The notes under the pieces were generated by a model. It ran no database searches, was not told where the DNA came from, and saw only the letters and a list, made by a program, of their open reading frames with translations. The translations under genes were made by a program, and so were the position numbers. Shown in pieces: positions 45,614 through 56,920 of a stretch of 64,000 nt of DNA. Source of the stretch: Aedes albopictus. Its lineage: Eukaryota; Arthropoda; Insecta; Diptera; Culicidae. The stretch covers positions 13,271,329 through 13,335,328 of the forward strand of contig NC_085138.1 in NCBI RefSeq assembly GCF_035046485.1, given 5' to 3'. Every line of letters begins with the position of its first letter. Position 1 is the first letter of the stretch.

Positions 45614-45911
45614 CTTAGAATTTCGACTGTTGGTGATTATGTTGGAAGGGGAATGGCATTCAGTCTTTGGAGGAATAACTCAAAAACGGATTCAAAAGCT
45701 TTCATCCGACGTTTCGGTGGCTATATTGCGCCTTCTTCTGGGAATCTGTGGATAATGGTTCGATTTATGTTATGTTTATGTTTGTGTTTATGTTACTCAC
45801 TAACTATGCTACGACAAAACGGCAATATAACAACCGAAACGTCGGATGAAAGCTTAAGAATCCGTTTTTGAGTTATTCCTCCAAAGACTGAACGCCATTC
45901 CCCTTACAACA
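45614..45911. mobile_element. Fold-back insert within the 12-bp array
   Basis: Arms of about 88 bases (from 45640 and ending at 45911) are inverted copies, with CATCCGACGTTTCGGT mirrored as ACCGAAACGTCGGATG. A direct repeat TGTATTAACGAG lies on both sides (45602-45613 and 45912-45923) and looks like its target duplication. Confidence 0.75.
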
Positions 45912-45924
45912 TGTATTAACGAGA

Positions 45925-48835
45925 TTCACTCAGAAGAATCCCTGGAAATGCTTGAAGCAATCCCTGGAAGAATCCCTGGAGATATTACCAGAGGAATTCT
46001 GAGAGGGATTGCTGGAGAAATTTCTGAAAAAGTCCCTTGAGTAGTTCCAGGAGAATTTCCTGGAAGAATCCGTGGAGGAATTTCTTGAGAATTTCCTGGA
46101 GGAATCTCTGGTAAAATCTCTGGGGAAATTCGTGGAATCCCTGAAGCAATCCCTTGAGGAAAATCTGGAGGAATGCTTGAAGGAATTTCTTGAAAAAATC
46201 TCTGAGGAAATCCCTAGATGACTTCCTGGAGAAATTGCTGACATAATTTTTGAAAGATGTCCAGGCGCAATTTCAGGAAAATTCCCGGTGGAATTCTTGA
46301 AGAAATTCCTGGAGGAGTTCCAAACGAAATTATTGGAAAAAAATCCTGGAGGAATACCTGCAGGAAATCCTAGAGGTATTTCTGTGGGAATTGCTAAAGG
46401 CATTCTAGATAAATCTCTAGGGAAATTCTTGCAAAAAATAACTGGATGAATGTCTGGAGGACTCTGTAGAGGAATTCTGGGACATTTCTATTATTTCTAT
46501 ATTCTATATTCTGGGGAAATCCTCGAAGGAATTCCTTAAGGAATTCCTGGTGGAATTAGTGGAAAAAAAGTGGAGATATCCCTAAAGCAATTCCTGGAGG
46601 AATCTTTGGAAGAATTCCTGGAGGAATGCCTGGAGGAATCCCTAAAAACTCCTGAACATATTTCTGGAGAGTTTCCTGGAACAATTTCTGTAGAAAACCC
46701 TAGAGGATTTCGTGTAAGAATCCTTGGAGCAATTTCTGGAGGATTTTTTGGAGAATTTCTGGAGGATTTCCAGAAGGAATCTTCGAAGGATTTCTCAGAG
46801 GAATCCTTGTGAAATTCCCTGGAAAAAATCGCTGGAGGAATCCCTAAAGCAATTTCTGAAGGAATCTCTGGAAATATTCCTGGAGAAATCCCTGAAAAAT
46901 TCCTGAAGGTATTCCCGAAAAATTTCCTGGAAGAATTTCTGAAAAAAATCCTACAGGATTTCCTAGAGAAATTCCTGGAGAAATTTCTGAGGGTTGTCCA
47001 GGAGCAATTCCTGAATCAATTCCAGACGAAACTCATGGAGGAATTCCTGGAGAAATTTCTGGATGAAATCCTGGAGGAATTCCTGAAGGTATTTCTGTGG
47101 GAATTGTTGGAAGAATCCCTGAAGAATTTCTAAATAGAAGAATTCTTGAGACAATTACTGGAGGATTCTCTAGAGTATCTCTGGGAGAAATTTCTGAAGC
47201 AATCTCTTGAAAATTCCTGGAGGTATTTCTAGGCGAATCTCTGGAGGAATTCCTGGAAAAATCCTCGAAGGAATACCTGGAAAAAATCGTGGAGAAATAC
47301 CTGGGAAAATTCCTGAAGTTCCTGGAGGAGTTCGTAGCGGAATTCCTGGTGGAATTTTTGCAGGAATCCCTACAGCATTTCCTGGAGGGAATTTTGGAAG
47401 AATTCCTGGAAGAATCCCTGGAAAAATTCCAGAAGGTATTTCTAGAGAAAATCCTGGACGAATTTCTGAAGGAATCCGTGAATGATTTCTTGAGGATATT
47501 CCTGGATGAATTGCTGACAGAATTTATGAAGGAACTCCCAAAATAATTTCTAATGAAATTCTTGGAGATATTACTGAACAATTTTCTGGGGTTATTTCTG
47601 GAGTAATTTCTCGACGAGACCCTGGATGAATTCCTGGATGAAATCCTGAGTCCCTGAAGCAATTTCTGAAGGAATACCTGCAGGAATCGCTAAAAAATTC
47701 ATAGAGACATCTTTGCAAGAATCCAAGAAAGAATCCTTGGAGGAGTTCTTGGAGGGATGCCTAGAGGATACCCTAAAAGAATGCCTGTAGGAACTCCTGA
47801 GGGAAACACCAGAGGAACTCCTGAAGAAATCTGTAGAGGAATTCTTAGAGGAATTTCTGGCGGAATATCTGGAGGAAATCCTGGGGAAATTTTTAGAGAA
47901 ATCCCTGCAGGAATTTCCAGAGGAATTCCGGGAAAAATATCTGGATTCCTGATGAAATTTCTGGAGGAATCTCCTAAGAAATTCGTAGGGGAGTACCAGG
48001 AGTAATTCCCACAACAATCGCAGATGGAATGCATTGAGAAATTCTTAATGAATCCTTAGAAGAGTTCATGGAGGAATCCCTGTAGCAGTTCCTGAAGAAA
48101 TCCCTAGAGGAATTCCCGAAGAAACTCCAGAAGGAATCCCGGAAGCAATTTAAAGATGAATTTCTAAGGGAATATATAAACAGTTCGCGGAGGAAGTACT
48201 AAATAAATTCCTGGAGGAGTTGAATACAAAGAGGAATTCCTGAAGGAATCCTAAGAAGAGTTCCAGGGGGAATCTTTGGAGGAATTTTTAAAATAAGTTG
48301 TTCCAGAAAGAATCACAGAAGGAATTCCCGAATGAAGTACTGGCGAAATTCTCGGAGGAATCCCTGGAAGTATACTAGAGGAATAGCTGCAGGGATTCCC
48401 AGAGAAATCTCTGGAGAAACTCTTGGAGAAATCTCTAGAAGAATCTCCAAAGGCATTTCTGTAGGAATACTTAGAGGAATTTTTAGAGGAATCCCGCAGT
48501 TATTTCTAGAGGAATCCCTGGAACAATTCGTGGAGCAATCCCTGATGAAATTCGCGGAGGAATCCCAGGAAGAATTCCTGAATAAATCGCACATAAAATT
48601 CTTGGAGAAACCCTGAAGGAATCCAAAGAAGAGTCCGTAGAGGAATTCTTTGAGGAATCTCTGTTGCAGTTCCTGAAGTAATCCCTGCAGGAATTCCTGA
48701 AGAAACCCCACAAGGAATCCTGGACGCAATACCAAGGGGAATTTCTAAGGGAATCCCTAAACATTTCCTGGAAGAAGTATTGGATTAATTCCTGGAGAAG
48801 TTCCTGAAAGAATTCCAAGAGGATTCTGAAGAAAT
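45925..48835. repeat. Main 12-bp-period array (2.9 kb)
   Basis: The array is built of words close to GAATTCCTGGAG, GAATCCCTGGAA and AAATTTCTGGAG in strict 12-base register over long runs. Because 12 is divisible by three, frames stay open and encode four-residue repeats: EEFLEESL on one frame, GIPGKIPG on another, and NSSRNSSR or EFLQEFLQ in reverse. Overlapping frames as long as 209 codons on both strands have no start context, domain or conservation signature and are treated as artefacts. Confidence 0.9.
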
Positions 48836-50940
48836 ACTAAAAAAAGTTTCAGTTGTACTATTGAAAGTACTACACCAATAATCATCAAATTTTGAAGGCA
48901 TAATAAACACATATTCAACTACCTTCTGTGGAAATTTCATGAAAATAATGTTCTAAAAATGTGTTCAAAAATTTTACATATGTATAAGTTTTACTAAAAG
49001 TTCTATAACTTTCAGAAAACTTATTCGATCTCGCTCAAAATTTTACCAATGGAGCTTTATTATATGATTCATAATTGGTCAAAATTTCAGCGTTTCTGAT
49101 TTACGCATAAAAAAGTTATTAACATTTGAATGAAAAAATATTTTGACAAAAAAATTGCTGTACGGACAATTGTTAGTGTATGTGACTGTATGTTAGTGAG
49201 TTTTAACCGGCGTTGTTTGTTGAAAACAACTAAAATATTGGTTGTGCCATAATCAACCTTGAATTCTGGTTAAAACAAACTAAAACCTGTTTGTAATTAC
49301 AAACACTTTTTCTCCGTGTAGGAATTTGTGAGAATCAGAGTTATGTTTGACGCTCCAGGTTGTAAACTCACTATTTTGCAGCCCATTTTTTTTTAAATTT
49401 ATTTTTGTGATTTGAGTGCTGATTTCAGACAGTAAGAAGACCCCTCGACAGCTTCCCTCCTGAGTCCTGACAAACTGCGATCCTTGATTAGACACCCAAT
49501 GATGTGGGGGGAGAGGACCAACTGAGATCCAGTGCAAGGCGTCGCACCTAAGACATTTGAGGTAAATTTATTAACACCAAACACTCTCGGTGGAAGAGCC
49601 TCTCTGTCCTCATCCATCCGACCACCGCCAACCACTCAAGAAGGACGCCCATGTGTTCCGGCATCGATAAATATGTACACACGCAGTTTGTCTTTAGCCG
49701 TCGCGTAGTTTGTCGTCTTCTTCACGTGTGAGGCGCGCCGCGCCGGTTCATTGAAGGACCTTCTCACGTGCCCGGGTGTGGAGAGACATAAATTATATCG
49801 AATTTCATTTTCCATACGCGCGTAGTCCCCAGCCAGCAGCAGGCCAAGTCGATGATGATTCCTTACGTTCCTTACTAGAGGAGCTTCCTTTCGACCGATG
49901 ATGATGGGATGAGGCGACAGGGTTCTTGCTGCCCGTGCGTGTGTTGCTTGGATCCTTGATTCTGTCATATTATCTATGATGGTGGAAAAGGGTGGAATGG
50001 GTTCCAGCGGCTTGGCCTACTACTGGTACACTTTTCATCGTGGATGGAATTTCGAACCAAGTAGGCCTCGATGTTTCTGACACCTTCGACTATGAGAGAG
50101 GAACCATCGAGTTTCAAAAGGATTCATTTGGGCTGAAGTGGGACTTGATTAATTGCCGCCCGGGATTACTTCCTGGAGCACGTCCATGGTGTGGATAGTC
50201 TTAAGGCAAGATTGTTTGCGATAAGATTTTACCCGGAAACGGTGTGAAAAATTGAAACCATGTACCTGGAAATCAGATCACCAAACTGCATTAAGATGTC
50301 AGCCATGTGCAGGAGGACCGTCGTCGTGCTACTAACCTCTTCCTGTGTGCACTCCGAGACGGAACGAGCAAGGACGGCGCAAGAAGACGAATCACAGCGC
50401 GAGTTACACACGCTAAGACGCCGCCCGTTGCTACTGTGGCTCTGTTTTCATTTAAGATTAATTTTCTAATTACATAAAATCACAATCGGTACATTCCTCC
50501 AGGAGACAACGACGACGACGACGACAGATTCGAAGACGCAGACAACGACCTTACGGTTTGGTTCGGTCTGATGGTCTACGATGGCAGTGCATCACACGGT
50601 TTCCAAACGTTCCAACTGTCTTTGGATGAAAATTAATCTCGATTTACCCTCAGTCTTCTCTCTTCTGATGCTTTTCCTCGTTCGAGCGCCATCAGAAGCA
50701 ATCACGTGCTCTGATGTATCAAACGATGCGATGGTGGGAACATACGCTGCAACGAAATGGTTTACTGCCTCCGGGCAGACGGAAGACGCAACATCTGAAC
50801 AAATTGGATGGAAGTTTGCTCTTGTTTATTTCGCAGCTGGTGTGCGTTCAATGATCGACCGTCCAACGACAGATTACTATCTACGGGAGACAGGAAGACT
50901 TGTTCCAAATCATTGGCTGCCTTGAACTAAGCAGATGAAC
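48836..50940. other. Unique sequence, no supported gene
   Basis: An end resembling MITE termini (ACTTTTTCTCCGTGTA) lies at 49303-49319, without an identified partner. A (GAC) run is at 50503-50526. A plus frame at 50581-50925 (114 codons) includes a hydrophobic stretch, but it lacks any recognised domain or splice signals and is not called. Confidence 0.4.
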
Positions 50941-50947
50941 TGATGTG

Positions 50948-51340
50948 ATGGTTAAGGTCCGTGACTATCACGCCGAAGACCTAGGATTGAATACCACTCC
51001 CGACATTAGCGTTGGCATTTGGAGAGTCGCACAAATACGTAGGTGGTACAGTCCTAGACCGCTGTAATGCGGGTTGCCTCTTTCCCGTCTGAACCAAAGT
51101 ACAAAGTTTTGGGACAAATCTCTGACTCTTAGACAAGGCTGGCGCAATCCTCCAATGGGCCAGAACTGTCCTGGCCATGTCTTTACGACTGTTGAATAAT
51201 GGGAAAGAATGTCTACACCTATGAAAGATGTAGACGGCTTTACGATCTCTCAGGCCTATTTGTCACAGGAATTTGAGTGTTATCAGTGGAGAAGTAATTT
51301 CCAAAGGATGCGTTTGGGATTGAGTTCCACTCCCGACATG
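50948..51340 (+). mobile_element. tRNA-like SINE fragments
   Basis: At 50948 TGGTTAAGGTCCG resembles a polymerase III A box, and GGATTGAATACCACTCCCGA about 35 bases later resembles a B box. A second GGGATTGAGTTCCACTCCCGA lies at about 51327-51347. Ends and duplications were not found, so these are probably fragments. Confidence 0.5.
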
Positions 51341-51389
51341 TCTGGATGAAGCGGAATGCAAGCAAATGGCACCGCCATGCCGTTCTAAA

Positions 51390-51860
51390 GAAAAACTGAT
51401 GTTCTACCGGTTCTACCAGAAGCTCAACGCATCCCGCAAATGTTTAGTACCGCGAGGTGAAATGTGCAGGGATAAGGACGGCAGCATCTTGACGGACGGA
51501 CGGACGTGAGGTGATAGAAAGGTAGAAGCAGCACTTCGACGAACGACGAGCATAATTCGGATTTGGGAGACCGAATAGCTACCGCAGGAGTGGAAGGAAG
51601 GAGTAATTTGCCCCATCATGTTGGAGAGCTTCCGAGCGATCACAATTTTGAATGCCGCTTACAAAGTGATATCCCAGATCATCTACCGTGGTTGTCCCAA
51701 AGTGAATGCGTTTGTGTGAAGTTATTTATCAAATCTGGCTTCGTTTACGGCCACTTGACAACAGCCCAGAGCTTCACCGTGCGATAAATCATTCAAAACT
51801 GTCGCGGATACAAGGTTCCAACGCACTACCAGTACATCGACTTCAGAGAGATTTCAGAGG
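51390..51860 (+). pseudogene. Second RTE-clade RT fragment
   Basis: Shifted plus frames preserve YKVISQIIY-like, SGFVYGHLTTAQSFTVR and PTHYQYIDF segments, parallel to 6480-7150. Stops interrupt it. It is joined to unrelated sequence near 51860. Confidence 0.6.
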
Positions 51861-52174
51861 CTGATGAGTCTGCTTCGGATGTACAGGAACCGTCTAACTA
51901 TACTACAGGTTCCAAGAATCACCGCTTTCAGAATACTGTTCAGGTCCTTTTTCAAATCCAGCTGTGTCTGTGGGACCTTAGAATGTGGGACCACCGCAGC
52001 TAAATACACAGTTAACTGTAGATCGTCCAGGTTCTGAACGGCCTCCAAGTACTGTGGCAAAATATCCTGGTTTAGGATACTTACTGCATTTGTTAGCCGG
52101 TAGGAACTCCGCAGCATTGGTATTCGGTGCCGGGACATGGGATCTGTCGTAGTTGCTGTCGTTTCGGTGAGCAT
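51854..52174 (-). CDS. Uncharacterised ORF fragment
   Basis: The 106-codon frame contains a helical-looking stretch (RLTNAVSILNQDILPQYLEA, then LDDLQLTVYLAAVV, then LDLKKDLNSIL). I do not recognise a family. Ends are undefined, with no signal peptide and no upstream exon found. It may be a piece of a host gene or of a transposon. Confidence 0.25.
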   Translation of the reverse strand: MLTETTATTTDPMSRHRIPMLRSSYRLTNAVSILNQDILPQYLEAVQNLDDLQLTVYLAAVVPHSKVPQTQLDLKKDLNSILKAVILGTCSIVRRFLYIRSRLISL

Positions 52175-52360
52175 ATTATGATCATATTATGAGCCGCGTG
52201 CACACAGCTTGTTCAAGCCAAGTTGGTTCGCAAAGCGAGGAAATGTCTTGTTGAATCTTTCCAGCTTCCCTGATCTGCTGGACATGTCCGTCTGCATTCT
52301 CGTGCGGACAAAGTAGCAGCGAATCACTTACATATTCATCTCCGTCGTCCACATGATCAC

Positions 52361-52435
52361 TGCCGTGTGCAGCATAGTTGTACCATATTTTATGGGAATC
52401 CCTATTAACATGGGACAACTATGCTGCACACGGCA
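52361..52435. repeat. Perfect 21-bp hairpin with 33-base loop
   Basis: TGCCGTGTGCAGCATAGTTGT at 52361-52381 is exactly mirrored at 52415-52435. Flanks 52340-52360 and beyond pair poorly. It could be the core of a small fold-back, or a hairpin RNA. Confidence 0.7.
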
Positions 52436-53022
52436 GATCAGCTGTCGTTGGCCGCCTGTTGACGTGAGTGATTAACGTCGATCAGCCACAGCAACATCGG
52501 AGGGTGCACTATGGCCTTGGTGATTGCTATTGCTGCCGCCTCTGCTGCTAGTACTCGACACTGAAGAAGTCTGTAAGTCGTAGACGAAATAGGCCTATCT
52601 GTCCGAGGATAAGCAAAGTAGTGGAATTAAAAGAAATTTGCTCGTCCCATTCCAGTTTTTCTTTAAAAGTTTCATTTTTTAGCTTTCCCTTTTGCAAAAT
52701 GAAGTAATATAGAAGTGTTTTTTAAATTTCAACTAGTGATTTAATTTAAGTAAATGGTACTTCTAAAAGTTCCAAGTTTGAAGTTAGGAGGGTTGATGAG
52801 AAATAATGCATTTATTCTACCAAATTAGGGTGTAGCTATATAGAGAATATATAGTTTTAAGTTGAAAATACGTGAATGAGATGCAACTTAATATTGTTAA
52901 AACAATAAACAAAAGATCTTAAAAGCTAAAACTAACACAGTTCTAATCATCTGAAGTAATTGTTTTTATAAATTGCGATGAGATTCACACAAATGCCAAA
53001 CCAATAAGATCGGATCAGTTCA
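52436..53022. other. Unique spacer downstream of the secreted-protein gene
   Basis: AT-rich from about 52620. No gene or repeat recognised. Confidence 0.4.
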
Positions 53023-53028
53023 TTTATT
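53023..53028 (-). promoter_or_regulatory. Poly(A) signal AATAAA
   Basis: Minus-strand AATAAA starts two bases after the stop codon (53030-53032) of the secreted-protein gene, implying a very short 3' UTR. Confidence 0.6.
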
Positions 53029-53029
53029 T

Positions 53030-53627
53030 TTAAATGACGCTTAAAACCTCGAACCTCAAAGTAGCACTGCAGATAGGTGGTTCATACTCCTTATAGTCAG
53101 GATGTATAAGATGCAATTCCATCCAGTATTCACCCGGAAAGGTGTACTGCATTGGGTTGAATATCACATCAGACACATTGTACTCCCCCTCTTGCAACGG
53201 ACATCCATTCCACCTGGGCTGAGTATCCACCGAATAACTAGCTTGATGTTCAATAAACGCACAAACGTCCTCGAAGATAACGTCATACGTGTAATTGTAA
53301 GTGATAAATTTTCTACCAATTTTGTTGTTGATCCATACGGCTCTATCCAAGGGCCGTCGCACGTGAACCACTCCCGATAGTCGCGCTGGGACCGTAGCGT
53401 TCGCCCCTGGCAAAGGATACAATCTTAGGGCATCGATGCTCACCCACTGGGAATCGCAGATAGTGTTGGGTTCGAATGCTATTAGACGAAAAGATGACGC
53501 GACCTGGTTGTGAACAGAAAAAGCTTCAGATATTAAGGAATGGGAAACGTAAATATATTTTCATTACCACTGAAATCCATAAAACGTACGATGATGTTCG
53601 TATCAACTGCAATCGTAATGATAACAT
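53030..53627 (-). CDS. Secreted protein, DUF1091/MD-2-like family, two exons
   Basis: Exon 1 is 53627-53568 (ATG to TCAGTG|GTAATG) and exon 2 is 53503-53030. The 64-base intron has a pyrimidine-rich acceptor (TTTTTCTGTTCACAACCAG) and joins codons in phase 0. The product is 177 residues: a hydrophobic N-terminal signal sequence (about 1-24), then a secreted domain with four cysteines, in NTIC, EDVCAF, NGCPL and PPICS. The DVCAFIE...GCPL..GEYN...FPGEY pattern recalls DUF1091 and MD-2-related lipid-recognition proteins, beta-sandwich proteins that bind lipids outside the cell. No stop or frameshift is seen. Exact family is inference; that it is a real, intact gene is well supported. Confidence 0.8.
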
Positions 53628-53685
53628 AGTGCTGAATGAAGCTTGAAACTTGAAACGTTTATATTACCCCATAGTGTATCATGGG

Positions 53686-53694
53686 TATTTATAA
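53686..53694 (-). promoter_or_regulatory. TATA box of the secreted-protein gene
   Basis: TTATAAATA on the minus strand lies about 60 bases upstream of the ATG, leaving a 5' UTR of roughly 30-40 bases. A TATA box and a compact gene suggest tissue-specific, strongly regulated expression. Confidence 0.7.
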
Positions 53695-54071
53695 TCGCAT
53701 TAACTTGTTTGTACCTAAGTACTTTTTTTTTTGAAACCGTGACAAATTCCGATAAGCGATATGCAGAGCTCGACGATACGCACATATTTTCCGCTTTTGT
53801 AATCCAATTGATCCAATTGATCATTAGCGCTCATCAGGGGTAGACGAAATACACGAATTTTCCGAAAACTTTTCTTTACAAACTAATTCATGAACAGTTT
53901 TCTGTGAAGACTTTGCATCGAACGAACATTTCTAAGATGGCTGTCACAAATGGTCGACGAATACACACGCTTCAAAGAAAATACCTATGAAAAAGCGATT
54001 TTTAAATATTTTATTCTCGATCCGTTGTGAAGGAAAAACAATCTTGAGTACAATGACTTCTAGTTAATTAA
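53695..54071. other. Upstream region of the secreted-protein gene
   Basis: Non-coding; candidate control region between the TATA box and the TTAA MITE. Confidence 0.4.
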
Positions 54072-54681
54072 CCCTCTAATACCCAAATTTTTGATTTTGA
54101 TCTAAATATAATTTTTCGTCATCTAAAATCGATTTAAACATGTTTTGGAAGACGATTCTTTTTAATTCTCGATTTCGTGAATTTCAGTTTTTGATTTTTT
54201 TTAATTTTTATTTTTGAACATCCCCACTTTTTAATATTTTTCCTGGAAGCCCATTTGGGGTACGGATTTTTTGAGATGAAAACATTTTGAGATTTTATGA
54301 TTATTGTTGAAATATTTTTATTTTAAATTTTTTTCATAGAAAATTTTATTTTCCGTGTAATTTTAAAGAAAATAATTTTACAGTGTATTCGATTCCCTTA
54401 AACTAGGGTAGAATGATTTGGAAAAAAAATTAAAATATGTTAATTGTAGCGATTAAATACAAAATAAACAATGACTTCTAAATGGTGACTAGAACATAAA
54501 TTTTTCAATGATTTAAAAAAAACGTAAAAACGCTTTAAAATACACCAGAAACCATTTTGAGATATACAAAACAGTCCTTAATATCAGCCAAAAATATAAA
54601 AATTTTAATTTTCCACAAAACAAAAATTACAAAAATGCTCAAACCATACCCCGTCTAAAGGCGGGGTTGGGTATTGGAGGG
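54072..54681. mobile_element. TTAA-flanked MITE, piggyBac type
   Basis: Inverted ends CCCTCTAATACCCAA and CCCTCCAATACCCAA are bordered by TTAA at 54068-54071 and 54682-54685. The 610-base interior is AT-rich and non-coding. It is unrelated in sequence to the TTAA element at 5038-5238. Confidence 0.85.
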
Positions 54682-54829
54682 TTAACAAATGAGTGTACCT
54701 ATTCAGCCATTCCATAGAAAATCGATATAGTAATCGATATTGTAATTTCATCGACAAATCCTTTGAAATGTTTTTTAATGGGTTTCTTCGCCAATCGTTT
54801 GTGTTGTTTTTCAAGCATTTTTTTTTTAT

Positions 54830-56280
54830 TATTTATGAAATTCTTATGGTATTTTTTTACTAAAGCAATTCGTTTAGAAAATTCTTAAGGATTTTTTTTT
54901 CCGTAATAACTTTGGTAATTCATTCGATACTGACGCTGGAAACTTGCTCACAAATTCCTTTGGAAATGTCTTCGGCAATTCTTTTAGCATTTTTTTCGGA
55001 ATTGCTTCCATAAATCTTTTGGGAATTTTGTTATCTATACCATTCACAGTTCCTTTGACGATTTCATAGAGGAATCTTCTAGCAGTTGCTTCGAGATTTC
55101 TTCATGAATGGTTTTAGGAATGTGTGAAGAATAACAAAATATAAAGAAATGATTTTCAGAATTCGTCCAGAAGTTCTTTTTGAATGCCTTCGGCGATCCC
55201 TATGTTGATTGCCTCGAAATTTTTTTAGGCATATCATCAGAAATTCAAAATTTCTGCGCAAATCTTTTGAAGACTTCCTTTGGAAATTTCTTCGGAAAAT
55301 TTCTTGGAGATTTCCTTCGGGAATTTCTGTGGGAAAATCTTTCGGCCATTCTTTTAACATTCTTTTGGCAATTTCTCCAACATGTCCTTTGAGAAGTTCT
55401 CTAGCAGACATGGTCTTGGCTCAATCGTTCAGTGATTCCATAATAAAATCCACATAAGTTCTATCGGGAATTCCTTCCCAAACTTCTTAGACGCATTCTT
55501 TGAGAATTCCTTCAAAAATTTATTTGTGAATACTTGCAGGAAATTTCTATGGCAACTCCTTTGGAATGTTTTTCGGTAATTTTGTTTTGATAGGATTTTG
55601 CGTGCCTTAGGCAATTTCTATGGAAATAAAGCCGGCAATTTCTTTGAGAATTTCTCAGAAAGTTTTTCGGGAATTTCGTTGGGTTTCTTTTGAGAATCCC
55701 TCTGAAAATTCCTTTGCAAATTGATTTCATTTTTTAATTTCTTCGGATATTCTTTTGTAAATTTCTTCAGCAAGCCCAACTGGTAATTTCTGCACTTCCA
55801 AAGGTATTGTCTGAGAAATCTCCGAAGGAATGGCTGGAGCAATTCACGAACAAATTTCCGAATAAAATCCTAAAGAATATGGCGAAGGAACTGTGGAAGA
55901 CATTTCTAAAGTAATTGTATGAAAATGTTTCAAATTAGTGGCTCAAGAAATTTCCAGAGGAATTGCCATGAAATTTTCAAAAAAAAAAAACAAAAAAAAG
56001 AAAATATGGAAGGATTTTTCAAAGAAATTGGAATTTCCAAATGAAGTGCTGAACGCTGAAGTAATTCACAAATGCATTACCGGAAAAAATCGTGCTGAAA
56101 AAGCCAAAAGAATTTCTTGAGAAATTTCCAAGGAAAATGGTCTAAAGAAAATAACTAGTTGCCAAAGCGGGGTTTGGAGAAATAAATGTAAAAACAATGA
56201 CACTTTGAAAAAATAAAACCGCGATAAAATTTCAGGAGAAATTTGCGAAAAGAATTGCCGAATCATTTTAGTCTCGTCTG
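54830..56280. repeat. 12-bp-period array, reverse orientation
   Basis: Words such as TTCCTTTGGAAA, TTCTTCGGCAAT and TTTCTTCGGAAA in a 12-base register, the complement of the arrays at 44570-48835. It switches orientation near 55800. Diverged. No gene is supported. Confidence 0.8.
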
Positions 56281-56920
56281 AGACTAAAGTTCTGCATACA
56301 TTTATGCAAAAAAGTGAATTTTTCTGAAGTATTAGCGCATTTTCGAAGAAAATTGCCTAAGGATAAAGAAAATGATTAGGACATGCAAAGATTTAAGGAA
56401 TAACGAGGCACTGAAAAAATTGTATCTTTTTGTGAAGCATATACAAATTCTAAAAATTTTACTGCTTGTAGATCTACTACATACCAGTTGGGTTTGATTG
56501 GTTGACTCTACATGAAGCTAAGGCTATTCCTGTAGAATGCTGTTCTTACAGTCTGTTTTAAAACTGCTATTTCTCGGTTATATCTTGGTCATTAATGATC
56601 CAAATTTCGTTTTATTTGGCTTGATGTGTCCTTCGATAAAAAATTTAAATAAAAACAGGCAGATAAAAGCATTGCATAAGAACATGCACACAGGCACCAA
56701 ATGTTTCCCTCACTCACGCGAGTAACGATCTACAGTTTTTTTTTTACCGTGTTGGGGACATAATGCCATTGCGACCATTATTTGCTCATAGCTGGTTACT
56801 CAAGTTTCCAAATTTCAGGCGCCCTCTATACTGGTACGCCCCCATGGAAATGACTTCAATAATGCGCTCAATTAGGAATAATTCTGGGGAATCTCTTTCA
56901 TGTTTTAATTTTCCACGAAA
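56281..56920. other. Unique spacer between arrays
   Basis: Non-repetitive AT-rich sequence including a T run at 56737-56744. No gene recognised. Confidence 0.4.

Noticed and set aside
46570..48818. Many frames encoding EEFL-, GIPG- and NSSR-type repeats
   Set aside because: Explained by the 12-bp repeat period, which keeps all frames open on both strands.
50581..50925. 114-codon plus frame with a signal-like stretch
   Set aside because: The hydrophobic stretch is internal, there is no family motif, and it lies in sequence without splice or promoter support.
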